Shown here piece after piece: positions 36,607 to 44,309 of a stretch of DNA of 64,000 bases. The position numbers were made by a program, and so were the translations under genes. Each line of letters begins with the position of its first letter. The stretch's first letter is position 1. The notes under the pieces are model-generated. The model searched no databases, was not told the DNA's origin, and was given only the letters and a program-made list of their open reading frames with translations. This DNA comes from Rubrivivax gelatinosus IL144 (GTDB taxonomy: Bacteria; Pseudomonadota; Gammaproteobacteria; Burkholderiales; Burkholderiaceae_C): NCBI RefSeq assembly GCF_000284255.1, contig NC_017075.1, positions 3,472,001 to 3,536,000 of the forward strand, given 5' to 3'.

Positions 36607-37758
36607 ATGCAGTTCACGCCCGAACACCGCCAGATCGAGGACATCGTCACCCGCTTCGTCGACAAGGAGCTGAACCCGCATGTCGCCGCCTGGGAGGCGG
36701 CCGAGGAGTTCCCCAGCCACGAGGTCTTCAAGAAGCTCGGCGACCTGGGGCTGCTGGGCCTGAAGTACCCGACCGAGTACGGCGGCGCCGGGCTGGACTT
36801 CAGCTACTCGATGGTGATGGCCGAGGCGCTGGGCGCCTGCCACTGCGGCGGCGTGCCGATGGCCATCGGCGTGCACACCGACATGGCGACGCCGGCGCTG
36901 GCGCGTTTCGGCAGCGAGGAGCTCAAGCGCGAATTCCTCGTGCCGACGATCGCCGGCGACTACGTCGCCTGCCTGGGCGTCAGCGAGCCCGGCGGCGGCA
37001 GCGACGTCGCCGCGGTCAAGACGACGGCGCGCACCGAAGGCGGCGACTACGTCGTCAACGGCACGAAGATGTGGATCACCAACGGCCTGAAAGCCGACTG
37101 GTGCTGCCTGCTGGCCAACACCAGCGAAGGCCCGCCGCACCGCAACAAGAGCCTGATCGTCGTGCCGATGGACGCGCCCGGCATCACGCGGCAGAAGATC
37201 CGCAAGATCGGAATGCACGCCAGCGACACCGCGCAGCTCTTCTTCGACAACGTGCGCGTGCCGCGCCGGAACCTGATCGGCCAGGAAGGCATGGGCTTCA
37301 CCTTCCAGATGCTGCAGTTCCAGGAGGAGCGGCTGTGGGGCGCGGCCTCGTCGCTGAAGAGCCTGGACCGGCTGATCGACCTGACGATCGACTACACCCG
37401 CCAGCGCCAGGCTTTCGGCAAGCCCATCCTCGACAACCAGGTCGTGCACTACCGCCTGGCCGAGCTGCGCACCGAGGTCGAGGCGCTGCGCGCGCTGACC
37501 TACCGCGCCGTCGAGCTCTATGTCGCCGGCCAGGACGTCACGCGGCTGGCGAGCATGGCCAAGCTCAAGTGCGGGCGGCTCTCGCGCGAAGTCACCGACA
37601 GCTGCCTGCAGTACTGGGGCGGCATGGGCTACACGCCGGAGAACCCGATCTCGCAGGCCTGGCGCGACTCGCGCCTGGTGTCGATCGGCGGCGGTGCCGA
37701 CGAGGTGATGCTGGGCATCATCTGCAAGCTCGAGAACACGCTGCCGGGGCGTCGATGA
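36607..37758 (+). CDS. Acyl-CoA dehydrogenase (AtuD-like)
   Basis: A 383-residue FAD acyl-CoA dehydrogenase making a 2,3-enoyl-CoA. It carries GVSEPGGGSDVAAVKTTA (about 122), WITNGLKADWCCLLANT (about 155) and FQEERLWGAASSL (about 240). CLQYWGGMGYTPENPISQAWRD (about 335) follows near the C-terminus. LANTSEGPPHRNKSLIVVPM and GVPMAIGVHTDMATPAL recall the citronellyl-CoA dehydrogenase group more than isovaleryl-CoA dehydrogenase, an inference from memory. Its stop overlaps the hydratase ATG (ATGA). Electrons would pass to ETF. Confidence 0.88.
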   Translation: MQFTPEHRQIEDIVTRFVDKELNPHVAAWEAAEEFPSHEVFKKLGDLGLLGLKYPTEYGGAGLDFSYSMVMAEALGACHCGGVPMAIGVHTDMATPALARFGSEELKREFLVPTIAGDYVACLGVSEPGGGSDVAAVKTTARTEGGDYVVNGTKMWITNGLKADWCCLLANTSEGPPHRNKSLIVVPMDAPGITRQKIRKIGMHASDTAQLFFDNVRVPRRNLIGQEGMGFTFQMLQFQEERLWGAASSLKSLDRLIDLTIDYTRQRQAFGKPILDNQVVHYRLAELRTEVEALRALTYRAVELYVAGQDVTRLASMAKLKCGRLSREVTDSCLQYWGGMGYTPENPISQAWRDSRLVSIGGGADEVMLGIICKLENTLPGRR

Positions 37759-38549
37759 GCACGCCGGTCGTCGTCCAGGAGGACACGCGCGGCGTGCTGA
37801 CGCTGACGCTGTCGCGCCCCGAGGTGCGCAACGCGATGTCGCTGGAGATGGTGCTGGCGCTGCGCACCGCGCTGGCCGAGGCCGAAGCCGGCGGCCGCGT
37901 GCGTGTCGTCGTGCTGCGCGGCGCCGGCGGCCACTTCTGCGCCGGCGCCGACATCGCCGACATGGCCGCGGCGCGCGCCCGGCTGGCCGAGGACCCGAAG
38001 GCGATCGAGAAGGTGAGTGCCGCCTTCGGCGAGCTCTGCGCCGCTTTCGCCGCCACGGGGCTGGCCACGGTCGCCTTGCTCGAAGGCAGCGTGATGGGCG
38101 GCGGCCTCGGCCTGGCCTGCGTCGCCGACGTCGCCATCGCCGCCACCAGCGCGGTCTTCCGCCTGCCCGAGACCTCGCTCGGGCTGGTGCCGGCACAGAT
38201 CGCGCCCTTCCTCGTCGAGCGCCTGGGGCCGTCGCAGGCGCGGCGGCTGGTGGTCTGCGGCGGCAAGCTCGACGCGCACGCGGCGCTGGCCGTCGGCCTG
38301 GTGCACGAGCTGCACGCCACCGGCGCGCTGGACCACGCGCTGGAGAAGGTGCTGCTGGACATCCTGCGCTGCGCGCCGGGCGCGGTGGCCGCCAGCAAGG
38401 CGCTGGTCGGCCAGGCGCGCTGGCAGCCCGCGGCAGGGCTGGTGGCGCACGCGGCGGAAGTGTTCTCGCGCGCCGCGCTGGGCCCCGAAGGCGTCGAGGG
38501 CACGACCGCCTTCCTCGAACGCCGCGCGGCGGCCTGGGCGCCCCGATGA
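37755..38549 (+). CDS. Enoyl-CoA hydratase/isomerase family protein
   Basis: A 264-residue crotonase-fold protein, presumably hydrating the carboxylated enoyl-CoA (a glutaconyl-type intermediate). It has the oxyanion-hole segments GGHFCAGADIADM (about 56) and GSVMGGGLGLACVADVAIA (about 112). The catalytic glutamate region is FRLPETSLGLVPAQIAPF (about 137). GLVPAQI is typical of methylglutaconyl/isohexenylglutaconyl-CoA hydratase relatives. ATGA overlaps occur at both ends, so stoichiometric expression with the dehydrogenase and the carboxylase alpha subunit is likely. Confidence 0.9.
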   Translation: MSTPVVVQEDTRGVLTLTLSRPEVRNAMSLEMVLALRTALAEAEAGGRVRVVVLRGAGGHFCAGADIADMAAARARLAEDPKAIEKVSAAFGELCAAFAATGLATVALLEGSVMGGGLGLACVADVAIAATSAVFRLPETSLGLVPAQIAPFLVERLGPSQARRLVVCGGKLDAHAALAVGLVHELHATGALDHALEKVLLDILRCAPGAVAASKALVGQARWQPAAGLVAHAAEVFSRAALGPEGVEGTTAFLERRAAAWAPR

Positions 38550-40447
38550 GCCGGCGCTTCGAAACCGTGCTCGTCGCCAACCGCGGCGAGATCGCCTGCC
38601 GCGTGATGCGCACGGCGCGCCGCCTGGGTTACCGCACGGTGGCCGTCTACAGCGACGCCGACGCGGCGGCGCCGCACGTGCGCCAGGCCGACCTCGCCGT
38701 GCGCCTGGGGCCGGGGCCGGCGTCGGAGTCCTATCTGAACGTCGCCGCGGTGCTGGACGCCGCGGCGCGTGCCGGCGCCGACGCCGTGCACCCCGGCTAC
38801 GGGTTCCTGTCCGAACGCGCCGATTTCGCCGCCGCGGTCGAGGCCGCCGGCTTGGTGTTCATCGGCCCGCCGGCCGAAGCCATCCGCGCGATGGGCGACA
38901 AGGCCGGCGCCAAGCGCCGCATGCTCGCCGCCGGCGTGCCCTGCGCGCCGGGTTACCTGGGCGACGAGCAGGACGAGGGGCGTCTGGCCGCCGAAGCCGA
39001 AGCCCTGGGCGTGCCGCTGCTGGTGAAAGCCGTGGCCGGCGGCGGCGGGCGCGGCATGCGCCTGGTGCGCCGCGCCGACGAGCTGGCCACGGCGCTGGCA
39101 GGCGCACGCCGCGAAGCCGAGAGCGCTTTCGGCGACGGCCGGCTGATGCTGGAACGGCTCATAGCCGGCGCACGCCACGTCGAGGTCCAGGTCTTCGCCG
39201 ACGCGCACGGCCACGCCGTCCACCTGGGTGAACGCGACTGCACGGCGCAGCGGCGGCGGCAGAAGGTCGTCGAAGAGGCGCCGTCGCCGATCGTCGGCCC
39301 CGAGATGCGCGCCACGATGGGCCGCGACGCGGTGGCCGCGGCGCTGGCCGTCGGCTACCGCGGCGCCGGCACCGTCGAGTTCGTCGTCGACGCCGGGGGC
39401 CGGCATTTCTTCCTCGAGATGAACACGCGGCTGCAGGTCGAACATCCGGTCACCGAGGCGATCACCGGGCTGGACCTGGTCGAATGGCAGCTGCGCATCG
39501 CCGCCGGCGAGCCGCTGCCGCTGACGCAGGATCAGATCCGCTTCGACGGCCACGCGGTCGAAGCCCGGCTCTACACCGAAGACCCGTATGCCGGCTGGAC
39601 GCCGCAGACCGGCCGTGTGCTGCACTGGCGGCCCGAAGACGCCGGGCTGCGCGTCGACCACGGCCTGGCCGAAGGCGGCGAAGTGCCGCCGTATTACGAC
39701 GCGATGGTCGCCAAGTTCGTCGCCCACGGCCGCGACCGCACCGACGCCTTGCGCCGGCTGCGCCGCGCGCTGGCCGATGCGCCGCTGTTAGGCTTGCGCA
39801 GCAACGCCGGTTTCCTGCGTGCGCTGCTGGCGCACCCGGACTTCGTCGCCGCGCGTTTGACGACGACACGCCTGGACGAATGGGCCGAACACGGCGAGCC
39901 GCTGCTGCAGCGCCCTTGCCCGCCCGAGGCCGCGTGGGCGCTGGCCGCAGCGCTGCTCGCCACCGGCGCCGGCTGGCGGCCCGCCGGCCTGGCCACCAGC
40001 GAACTGACGCTGGCCCACGACGGCGAGCGCCGCACGCTGCGCGCGCCGCCGCCTGGCCTTCAGGTGCTCGAATGGGCCGCCGACGGCCGCGTGCGCTGGC
40101 AAGCCGACGGCCTGCAGCGCCACGCGCTGGCACGCCGCGACGGCGCCACGCTGCACCTGGCGCTGGACGGCGAGGTCTTCGTCTTCAGCGAGCCCATGGC
40201 CGGCGCACGCGACGTGGCCGAAGACGCCTCGCGCGCCTGCGCGCCGGTGGCCGGCGTCGTCGCCCAGGTGCTGGTGGCGCCGGGCGATCGGGTCGAAACC
40301 GGCCAGCGCCTGGCCTGCGTCGAGGCGATGAAGATGGAGATGTGGCTGCAAGCCGGCGCCGCCGGCGTCGTGCGCGCGGTGCACGCCGCTGCCAAGGACC
40401 CGGTGGCCGCCGGGGCGCTGCTGGTCGAACTGGAGCTGGATTCATGA
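38546..40447 (+). CDS. Acyl-CoA carboxylase alpha subunit (biotin carboxylase-BCCP)
   Basis: A 633-residue fusion of biotin carboxylase, a linker (BT) domain and a biotinyl carrier domain. N-terminal ANRGEIACRVMRTARRLG, ATP-grasp KAVAGGGGRGMRLV (about 160), EVQVFADAHGHAVHLGERDC (about 215) and EMNTRLQVEHPVTEAITG (about 292) are all present. The biotin lysine is Lys596 in CVEAMKMEM. With the beta subunit it forms a two-subunit carboxylase of the methylcrotonyl/geranyl-CoA type. Overlaps of ATGA join it to the hydratase and to the BKACE gene. Confidence 0.93.
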   Translation: MSRRFETVLVANRGEIACRVMRTARRLGYRTVAVYSDADAAAPHVRQADLAVRLGPGPASESYLNVAAVLDAAARAGADAVHPGYGFLSERADFAAAVEAAGLVFIGPPAEAIRAMGDKAGAKRRMLAAGVPCAPGYLGDEQDEGRLAAEAEALGVPLLVKAVAGGGGRGMRLVRRADELATALAGARREAESAFGDGRLMLERLIAGARHVEVQVFADAHGHAVHLGERDCTAQRRRQKVVEEAPSPIVGPEMRATMGRDAVAAALAVGYRGAGTVEFVVDAGGRHFFLEMNTRLQVEHPVTEAITGLDLVEWQLRIAAGEPLPLTQDQIRFDGHAVEARLYTEDPYAGWTPQTGRVLHWRPEDAGLRVDHGLAEGGEVPPYYDAMVAKFVAHGRDRTDALRRLRRALADAPLLGLRSNAGFLRALLAHPDFVAARLTTTRLDEWAEHGEPLLQRPCPPEAAWALAAALLATGAGWRPAGLATSELTLAHDGERRTLRAPPPGLQVLEWAADGRVRWQADGLQRHALARRDGATLHLALDGEVFVFSEPMAGARDVAEDASRACAPVAGVVAQVLVAPGDRVETGQRLACVEAMKMEMWLQAGAAGVVRAVHAAAKDPVAAGALLVELELDS

Positions 40448-41313
40448 GCCTGGAACCCGCGATCCTGACCTGCGCGCTGACCGGCGTGCTGACCAACCCC
40501 GACCAGCACCCGGTGCCGGTGACACCCGAGCAGATGGCGCGCGAGGCGCGCGCCGCCTTCGACGCCGGCGCCAGCGTGATGCACGTGCACCTGCGCGACC
40601 AGACGCCGGGCCGCGGTTTCATGCCGACGTGGGACCCGGAGGTCGCCGCCGCCGTCTGCGACGCGATCCGCGAGGCCTGCCCCGGCGTCATCCTCAACCT
40701 GACGACCGGCGTGCTCGGCCCCGACATAGCAGGCCCGGAGGCCTGCATCCGCCGCGTGCGCCCCGAGATCGCCGCCTGCAACGCCGGCAGCCTGAACTAC
40801 CTGAAGCTGCGCGAGGACGGCCGCTGGGCCTGGCCGCCGATGGTCTTCGACAACCCGGTCGACAAGATCGAGCGTTTCGTCGCCGTGATGCGCGAATGCG
40901 GCACGCATCCGGAGTTCGAGTGTTTCGACGTCGGCATCGTGCGCAGCGTCGGCCTGTTCGCCAAGGCCGGCCTGGTCGACGGCACGCCCGAGCTGAACTT
41001 CGTGATGGGCGTGGCCAGCGGCATGCCTTGCGACGCCGCGCTGCTGGCGCTGCTGCCGGGTTACGCGCCGCCGGGCGCGGTGTGGCAGGCGACGCTGATC
41101 GGCCGCGCCGAGATCTGGCCGGTGCACCAGCGCGCCGCCGAGCTGGGCGGCATGCTGCGCACCGGGCTCGAAGACACCTTCTACCTGCCCGACGGCCGGC
41201 GCGCACGCGGCAACGGCGAGCTGATCGAGGCGCTGGCCGACTGCGCACGGCGCGCCGGGCGCGCCATCGCGACGCCGGCGCAGGCCCGCGCCCGGCTGGG
41301 GCTGGCGCCGTGA
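40444..41313 (+). CDS. Beta-keto acid cleavage enzyme (BKACE) family protein
   Basis: A 289-residue TIM-barrel zinc enzyme of the 3-keto-5-aminohexanoate cleavage family (formerly DUF849). Family members condense a free beta-keto acid with acetyl-CoA to give acetoacetate and a new acyl-CoA. The zinc motif MHVHLRD (His47, His49) and RTGLEDTFYLPDG (Glu243 region) are visible, as is NLTTGVLGPD. The keto-acid pocket cannot be read by eye, so the substrate is open. It is unusual in a branched acyl-CoA cluster, where an HMG-CoA lyase would be expected. It is fully overlapped into the operon. Confidence 0.88.
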   Translation: MSLEPAILTCALTGVLTNPDQHPVPVTPEQMAREARAAFDAGASVMHVHLRDQTPGRGFMPTWDPEVAAAVCDAIREACPGVILNLTTGVLGPDIAGPEACIRRVRPEIAACNAGSLNYLKLREDGRWAWPPMVFDNPVDKIERFVAVMRECGTHPEFECFDVGIVRSVGLFAKAGLVDGTPELNFVMGVASGMPCDAALLALLPGYAPPGAVWQATLIGRAEIWPVHQRAAELGGMLRTGLEDTFYLPDGRRARGNGELIEALADCARRAGRAIATPAQARARLGLAP

Positions 41314-41795
41314 CGACGCCCGCAGCACGCCGCAGCGCCGCCGAGCAGCAGCGGCTGGAAGCGGCCTTCACCGAGATGTTCGAGCAGCAGATCGTCTTCA
41401 ACCGCGTGCTCGGGCTGAAGGTCGAGTCGCTGGCGCCCGGCGACGTGCGCCTGTCCTTCGAGATGCGGCCCGAGCTGATCGGCCACTTCCTGCACCAGCG
41501 CCTGCACGGCGGCGCGATCTCGGCGACGCTGGACGCCACCGGCGCGCTGGCGCTGATGGTCGCGATCGCCGAACGCCACCCGGCCGACGACGCCCAGCAG
41601 GTGCTGCAGCGTTTCGCGCGCATGGGCACGATCGACCTGCGCACCGACTTCCTGCGCCCCGGGCTGGCGCCGCGCTACGTCGCGCAGGCCGAGGTCACGC
41701 GCCTGGGCGGGCGTGTCGGCTCGACGCAGATGCGGCTGATCGACGACAGCGGCCAGCTGATCGCCACGGGTTCGGGCTCGTACATCGTCAGCTGA
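41310..41795 (+). CDS. Hotdog-fold acyl-CoA thioesterase (PaaI/YiiD-C type)
   Basis: A 161-residue hotdog protein probably hydrolysing an acyl-CoA. The central helix segment is HQRLHGGAISATLDATGALAL (about 60-80), followed by TIDLRTDFLRPG and YVAQAEVTRLGGRVGSTQM. The GTG start at 41310 overlaps the BKACE stop as GTGA. Release of a free beta-keto acid by this enzyme would supply the BKACE next to it. That pairing is inference from gene order. Confidence 0.85.
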   Translation: MTTPAARRSAAEQQRLEAAFTEMFEQQIVFNRVLGLKVESLAPGDVRLSFEMRPELIGHFLHQRLHGGAISATLDATGALALMVAIAERHPADDAQQVLQRFARMGTIDLRTDFLRPGLAPRYVAQAEVTRLGGRVGSTQMRLIDDSGQLIATGSGSYIVS

Positions 41796-41847
41796 GAAAA
41801 TCGGCGCCGACAAGGCCACGTGGGGGCCGCTTGGCCCCGCATCAACG

Positions 41848-42924
41848 ATGAGACACACGCCGATCGCCCTCGCCTTCCTCCTCACCAGCCTGGCGCTGCC
41901 GCTGCAGGCGCGCACCGAAGCCGGCCCGCGGCCGATCACGCCGCGCGGCGCGCTGTCGGCCGAGGAGACGGCCAACATCGAACTCTTCCGCAAGGCCTCG
42001 CCGTCGGTCGTGCACATCACGACGCTGGCCGCGCGGCGCGACTTCTTCTCGCTCAACGTGCAGCAGGTGCCGGCCGGCACCGGCACCGGCTTCGTCTGGG
42101 ACGAGGCCGGCCACATCGTCACCAACTTCCACGTCATCCAGGGCGGCAGCGGCGCGCAGGTGACGCTGGCCGACCAGACCAGCTACGAAGCCGAACTGGT
42201 CGGCGCCTTCCCCGACCGCGACCTCGCGGTGCTGCGCATCAAGGCGCCGCGCGAAAAGCTGCCGCCGATCGCCATCGGCGCCAGCCGCGAGCTGCGGGTC
42301 GGCCAGCGCGTCTACGCGATCGGCAACCCCTTCGGGCTGGACCAGACGCTGACCACCGGCATCGTCAGCGCGCTGGGCCGCGAGATCGAGTCCTTCAACA
42401 ACCGCACGATCCGCGGCGTGATCCAGACCGACGCGGCGATCAACCCCGGCAACTCCGGCGGCCCGCTGCTCGACAGCGCCGGCCGGCTGATCGGCGTGAA
42501 CACGCAGATCGCCAGCCCCAGCGGCGCCAGCGCCGGCATCGGCTTCGCGATCCCGGTCGACGAGGTCAACCGCATCGTGCCGCGGCTGATCCGCGACGGG
42601 CGTTTCCTGCGCCCGGCGATCGGCGTCACCGCGGGGCCCGAGAACCTCACGCGGGCCCTGGGCCTGCCACGCGGCGTGCCGCTGGTGCAGGTGCAGCCGG
42701 GCGGCCCGGCGGCCAAGGCGGGCCTCAAACCCTTCCAGCGCGGGCGCGGCTCGCAGATCGTCGCCGGCGACGTCATCACCGCGGTGGCTGGCGAGGCGGT
42801 CGACAGCCTGGACGACATCCTGTCGCTGCTGGAAACACGCCAGCCCGGCGACCGCGTGAACCTGACCGTCTGGCGCTCCGGCCAATCGCGCAGCGTGACG
42901 GTGACGCTGGGCAGCGCCGAATAG
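41848..42924 (+). CDS. Periplasmic trypsin-like protease of the HtrA family
   Basis: A 358-residue S1C serine protease with one PDZ domain. A signal peptide (about 1-22, LQA cleavage) is followed by the protease domain with catalytic His95 (TNFHVI), Asp125 (PDRDLAVLR) and Ser203 (NPGNSGGPLL). The PDZ domain spans about 250-350. One PDZ and the length are closest to DegS, but the N-terminus looks cleavable, so it may be a soluble relative. A hairpin lies before it (41819-41840). It is convergent with the proline-rich gene, one base apart. Confidence 0.9.
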   Translation: MRHTPIALAFLLTSLALPLQARTEAGPRPITPRGALSAEETANIELFRKASPSVVHITTLAARRDFFSLNVQQVPAGTGTGFVWDEAGHIVTNFHVIQGGSGAQVTLADQTSYEAELVGAFPDRDLAVLRIKAPREKLPPIAIGASRELRVGQRVYAIGNPFGLDQTLTTGIVSALGREIESFNNRTIRGVIQTDAAINPGNSGGPLLDSAGRLIGVNTQIASPSGASAGIGFAIPVDEVNRIVPRLIRDGRFLRPAIGVTAGPENLTRALGLPRGVPLVQVQPGGPAAKAGLKPFQRGRGSQIVAGDVITAVAGEAVDSLDDILSLLETRQPGDRVNLTVWRSGQSRSVTVTLGSAE

Positions 42925-42925
42925 C

Positions 42926-43516
42926 TCAGGTCGGCAGGACGATCTCGACGTCGTCGTCGGGGCCGGACTTGGCGGACGGCGGCGAGGTGGCCTCGCCGGT
43001 CTGCGACAGCATGGTCTGCGGCAGCGGCTCGGCCGGTGCCGCCTCGGCGGGCGGCGCACCGAGCACCGGCAGCACCGGGGGTGGTTTCGGCGGCTCCGGC
43101 GGATGCGAGCGCGCCAGCGCTGCCGGCACGCTGCCAAAGGTCGGTTTCGGTTTGGGCGGCTTGGGCCGCGGCAGCGGCGGCAGCGGCAGGTCGCGCCAGC
43201 CGTCCCAGCCGGGCGGCAGCACGCCGGGTGGCGGCGGCGAGATCTCCTCGAGCACGTTGCCGGCGCTGTCGGTCACGGTGACCTGCTGGGCGACCGAGTT
43301 GGCCGCCAGCGCGCGGCCGAAACGCCGCGCCACCGACAGGTCGCTGTGCCAGATCTGGGCGTGCTTGACGAGCCGCCCGTCGCTGTCGCGCCCGACCTCG
43401 ACGACACGGTACAGCGGACCCTCGGCGCGCCCTTGCTGGCGCGAGAGTTCGCGGCGTACCTTGTCCAGCAGTTCGGCGCCGGCCGGCTCCTGGCCGTCGG
43501 CCTTGCCCTCGGCCAT
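42926..43516 (-). CDS. Hypothetical protein with proline-rich C-terminal half
   Basis: A 196-residue protein of no recognised family. The first 90 residues look folded (LLDKVRRELSRQQGRAEGPLYRVVEVGRDSDGRLVKHAQIWHSD and VAQQVTVTDSAGNVLEE). From about 93 onward it is Pro-rich and low-complexity (PPPPG, PLPPLPRPKPPKPKP, PPEPPKPPPVLP) with an acidic end. No signal or membrane segment is seen. The ATG at 43516 follows GGAA; a GTG one codon earlier is also possible. Codon use matches its neighbours, so it is probably a real gene. Confidence 0.65.
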   Translation of the reverse strand: MAEGKADGQEPAGAELLDKVRRELSRQQGRAEGPLYRVVEVGRDSDGRLVKHAQIWHSDLSVARRFGRALAANSVAQQVTVTDSAGNVLEEISPPPPGVLPPGWDGWRDLPLPPLPRPKPPKPKPTFGSVPAALARSHPPEPPKPPPVLPVLGAPPAEAAPAEPLPQTMLSQTGEATSPPSAKSGPDDDVEIVLPT

Positions 43517-43663
43517 CACGTTTCCATTGGTTGGTCCAGCCGGAAAGCATAGCGGCGGCGCGCCGCGCCACGCGCATCCGACATCCGCTGGGGGCTTGAC
43601 GACCCTCCGGTCGTGGAGAAATCACGCTTGATGCGGCGGCGACGGCACGAGGCAGCGCTGCGC

Positions 43664-43669
43664 TAGCAT
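43664..43669 (+). promoter_or_regulatory. -10 element close to thrH
   Basis: TAGCAT lies 8 bases before the thrH ATG, predicting a start point at or next to the ATG and therefore a leaderless message. The -35 region is unclear. Confidence 0.35.
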
Positions 43670-43677
43670 CGCGCCCC

Positions 43678-44292
43678 ATGCAAGTCGTCTGCCTCGACCT
43701 CGAAGGGGTGCTGGTCCCCGAGATCTGGATCGCGTTCTCGCAACGCACCGGCATCGCCGCCTTCTCGCGCACGACGCGCGACGAGCCCGACTACGACAAG
43801 CTGATGCGCTGGCGTCTGGCGATGCTGCGCGAGCACGGCCTGAAGCTGGCCGACATCCAGGAGGTCATCGCCGGCATGGCGCCGCTGCCCGGCGCGCGCG
43901 AGTTCCTTGACGACCTGCGCTCGCGCTACCAGGTGATCATCCTGTCGGACACCTTCTACGAGTTCGCCGACCCGCTGATGCGCCAGCTCGGCCGGCCGAC
44001 GCTGTTCTGCCACCGGCTGGAGATCGAAGCCGAAGGCTACGTCGCCGACTACAAGCTGCGCCAGCCCGACCAGAAGCGCCACGCGGTCAACGCGCTGAAG
44101 TCGCTGAACTTCCAGGTCATCGCCGCCGGCGACTCTTACAACGACACCGGCATGCTCGGCGCCGCCGACGCCGGCTTCTTCATCCACCCGCCCGAGAGCA
44201 TCGTCGCGCAGTTCCCGCAGTTCCCGGTGAACCGCCACTACGACGAGCTGAAGGCGTCGATCGACGGCGCTGCAGCGCGCCTGCGCGGCTGA
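43678..44292 (+). CDS. thrH: Bifunctional phosphoserine phosphatase/homoserine phosphotransferase ThrH
   Basis: HAD-family enzyme of 204 residues. It starts with VCLDLEGVLVPEIWIAF, where the nucleophile is the first Asp of DLEG. It carries VIILSDTFYEF (motif II), KLRQPDQKRHAV and AAGDSYNDTGML (motif III/IV). This matches Pseudomonas ThrH, which dephosphorylates phosphoserine and can pass the phosphate to homoserine. With hom and thrC in the window but no thrB, this activity is relevant to threonine synthesis. Only 17 bases separate it from rlhA. Confidence 0.93.
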   Translation: MQVVCLDLEGVLVPEIWIAFSQRTGIAAFSRTTRDEPDYDKLMRWRLAMLREHGLKLADIQEVIAGMAPLPGAREFLDDLRSRYQVIILSDTFYEFADPLMRQLGRPTLFCHRLEIEAEGYVADYKLRQPDQKRHAVNALKSLNFQVIAAGDSYNDTGMLGAADAGFFIHPPESIVAQFPQFPVNRHYDELKASIDGAAARLRG

Positions 44293-44309
44293 ACGGCCGC
44301 CGTCCCGCC

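Noticed and set aside
34101..41795. Direct annotation as the leucine (liu) cluster or terpene (atu) cluster
   Set aside because: Gene order and the absence of HMG-CoA lyase, AtuA and AtuH, plus the different beta-subunit motif, do not support either name; symbols were left blank.
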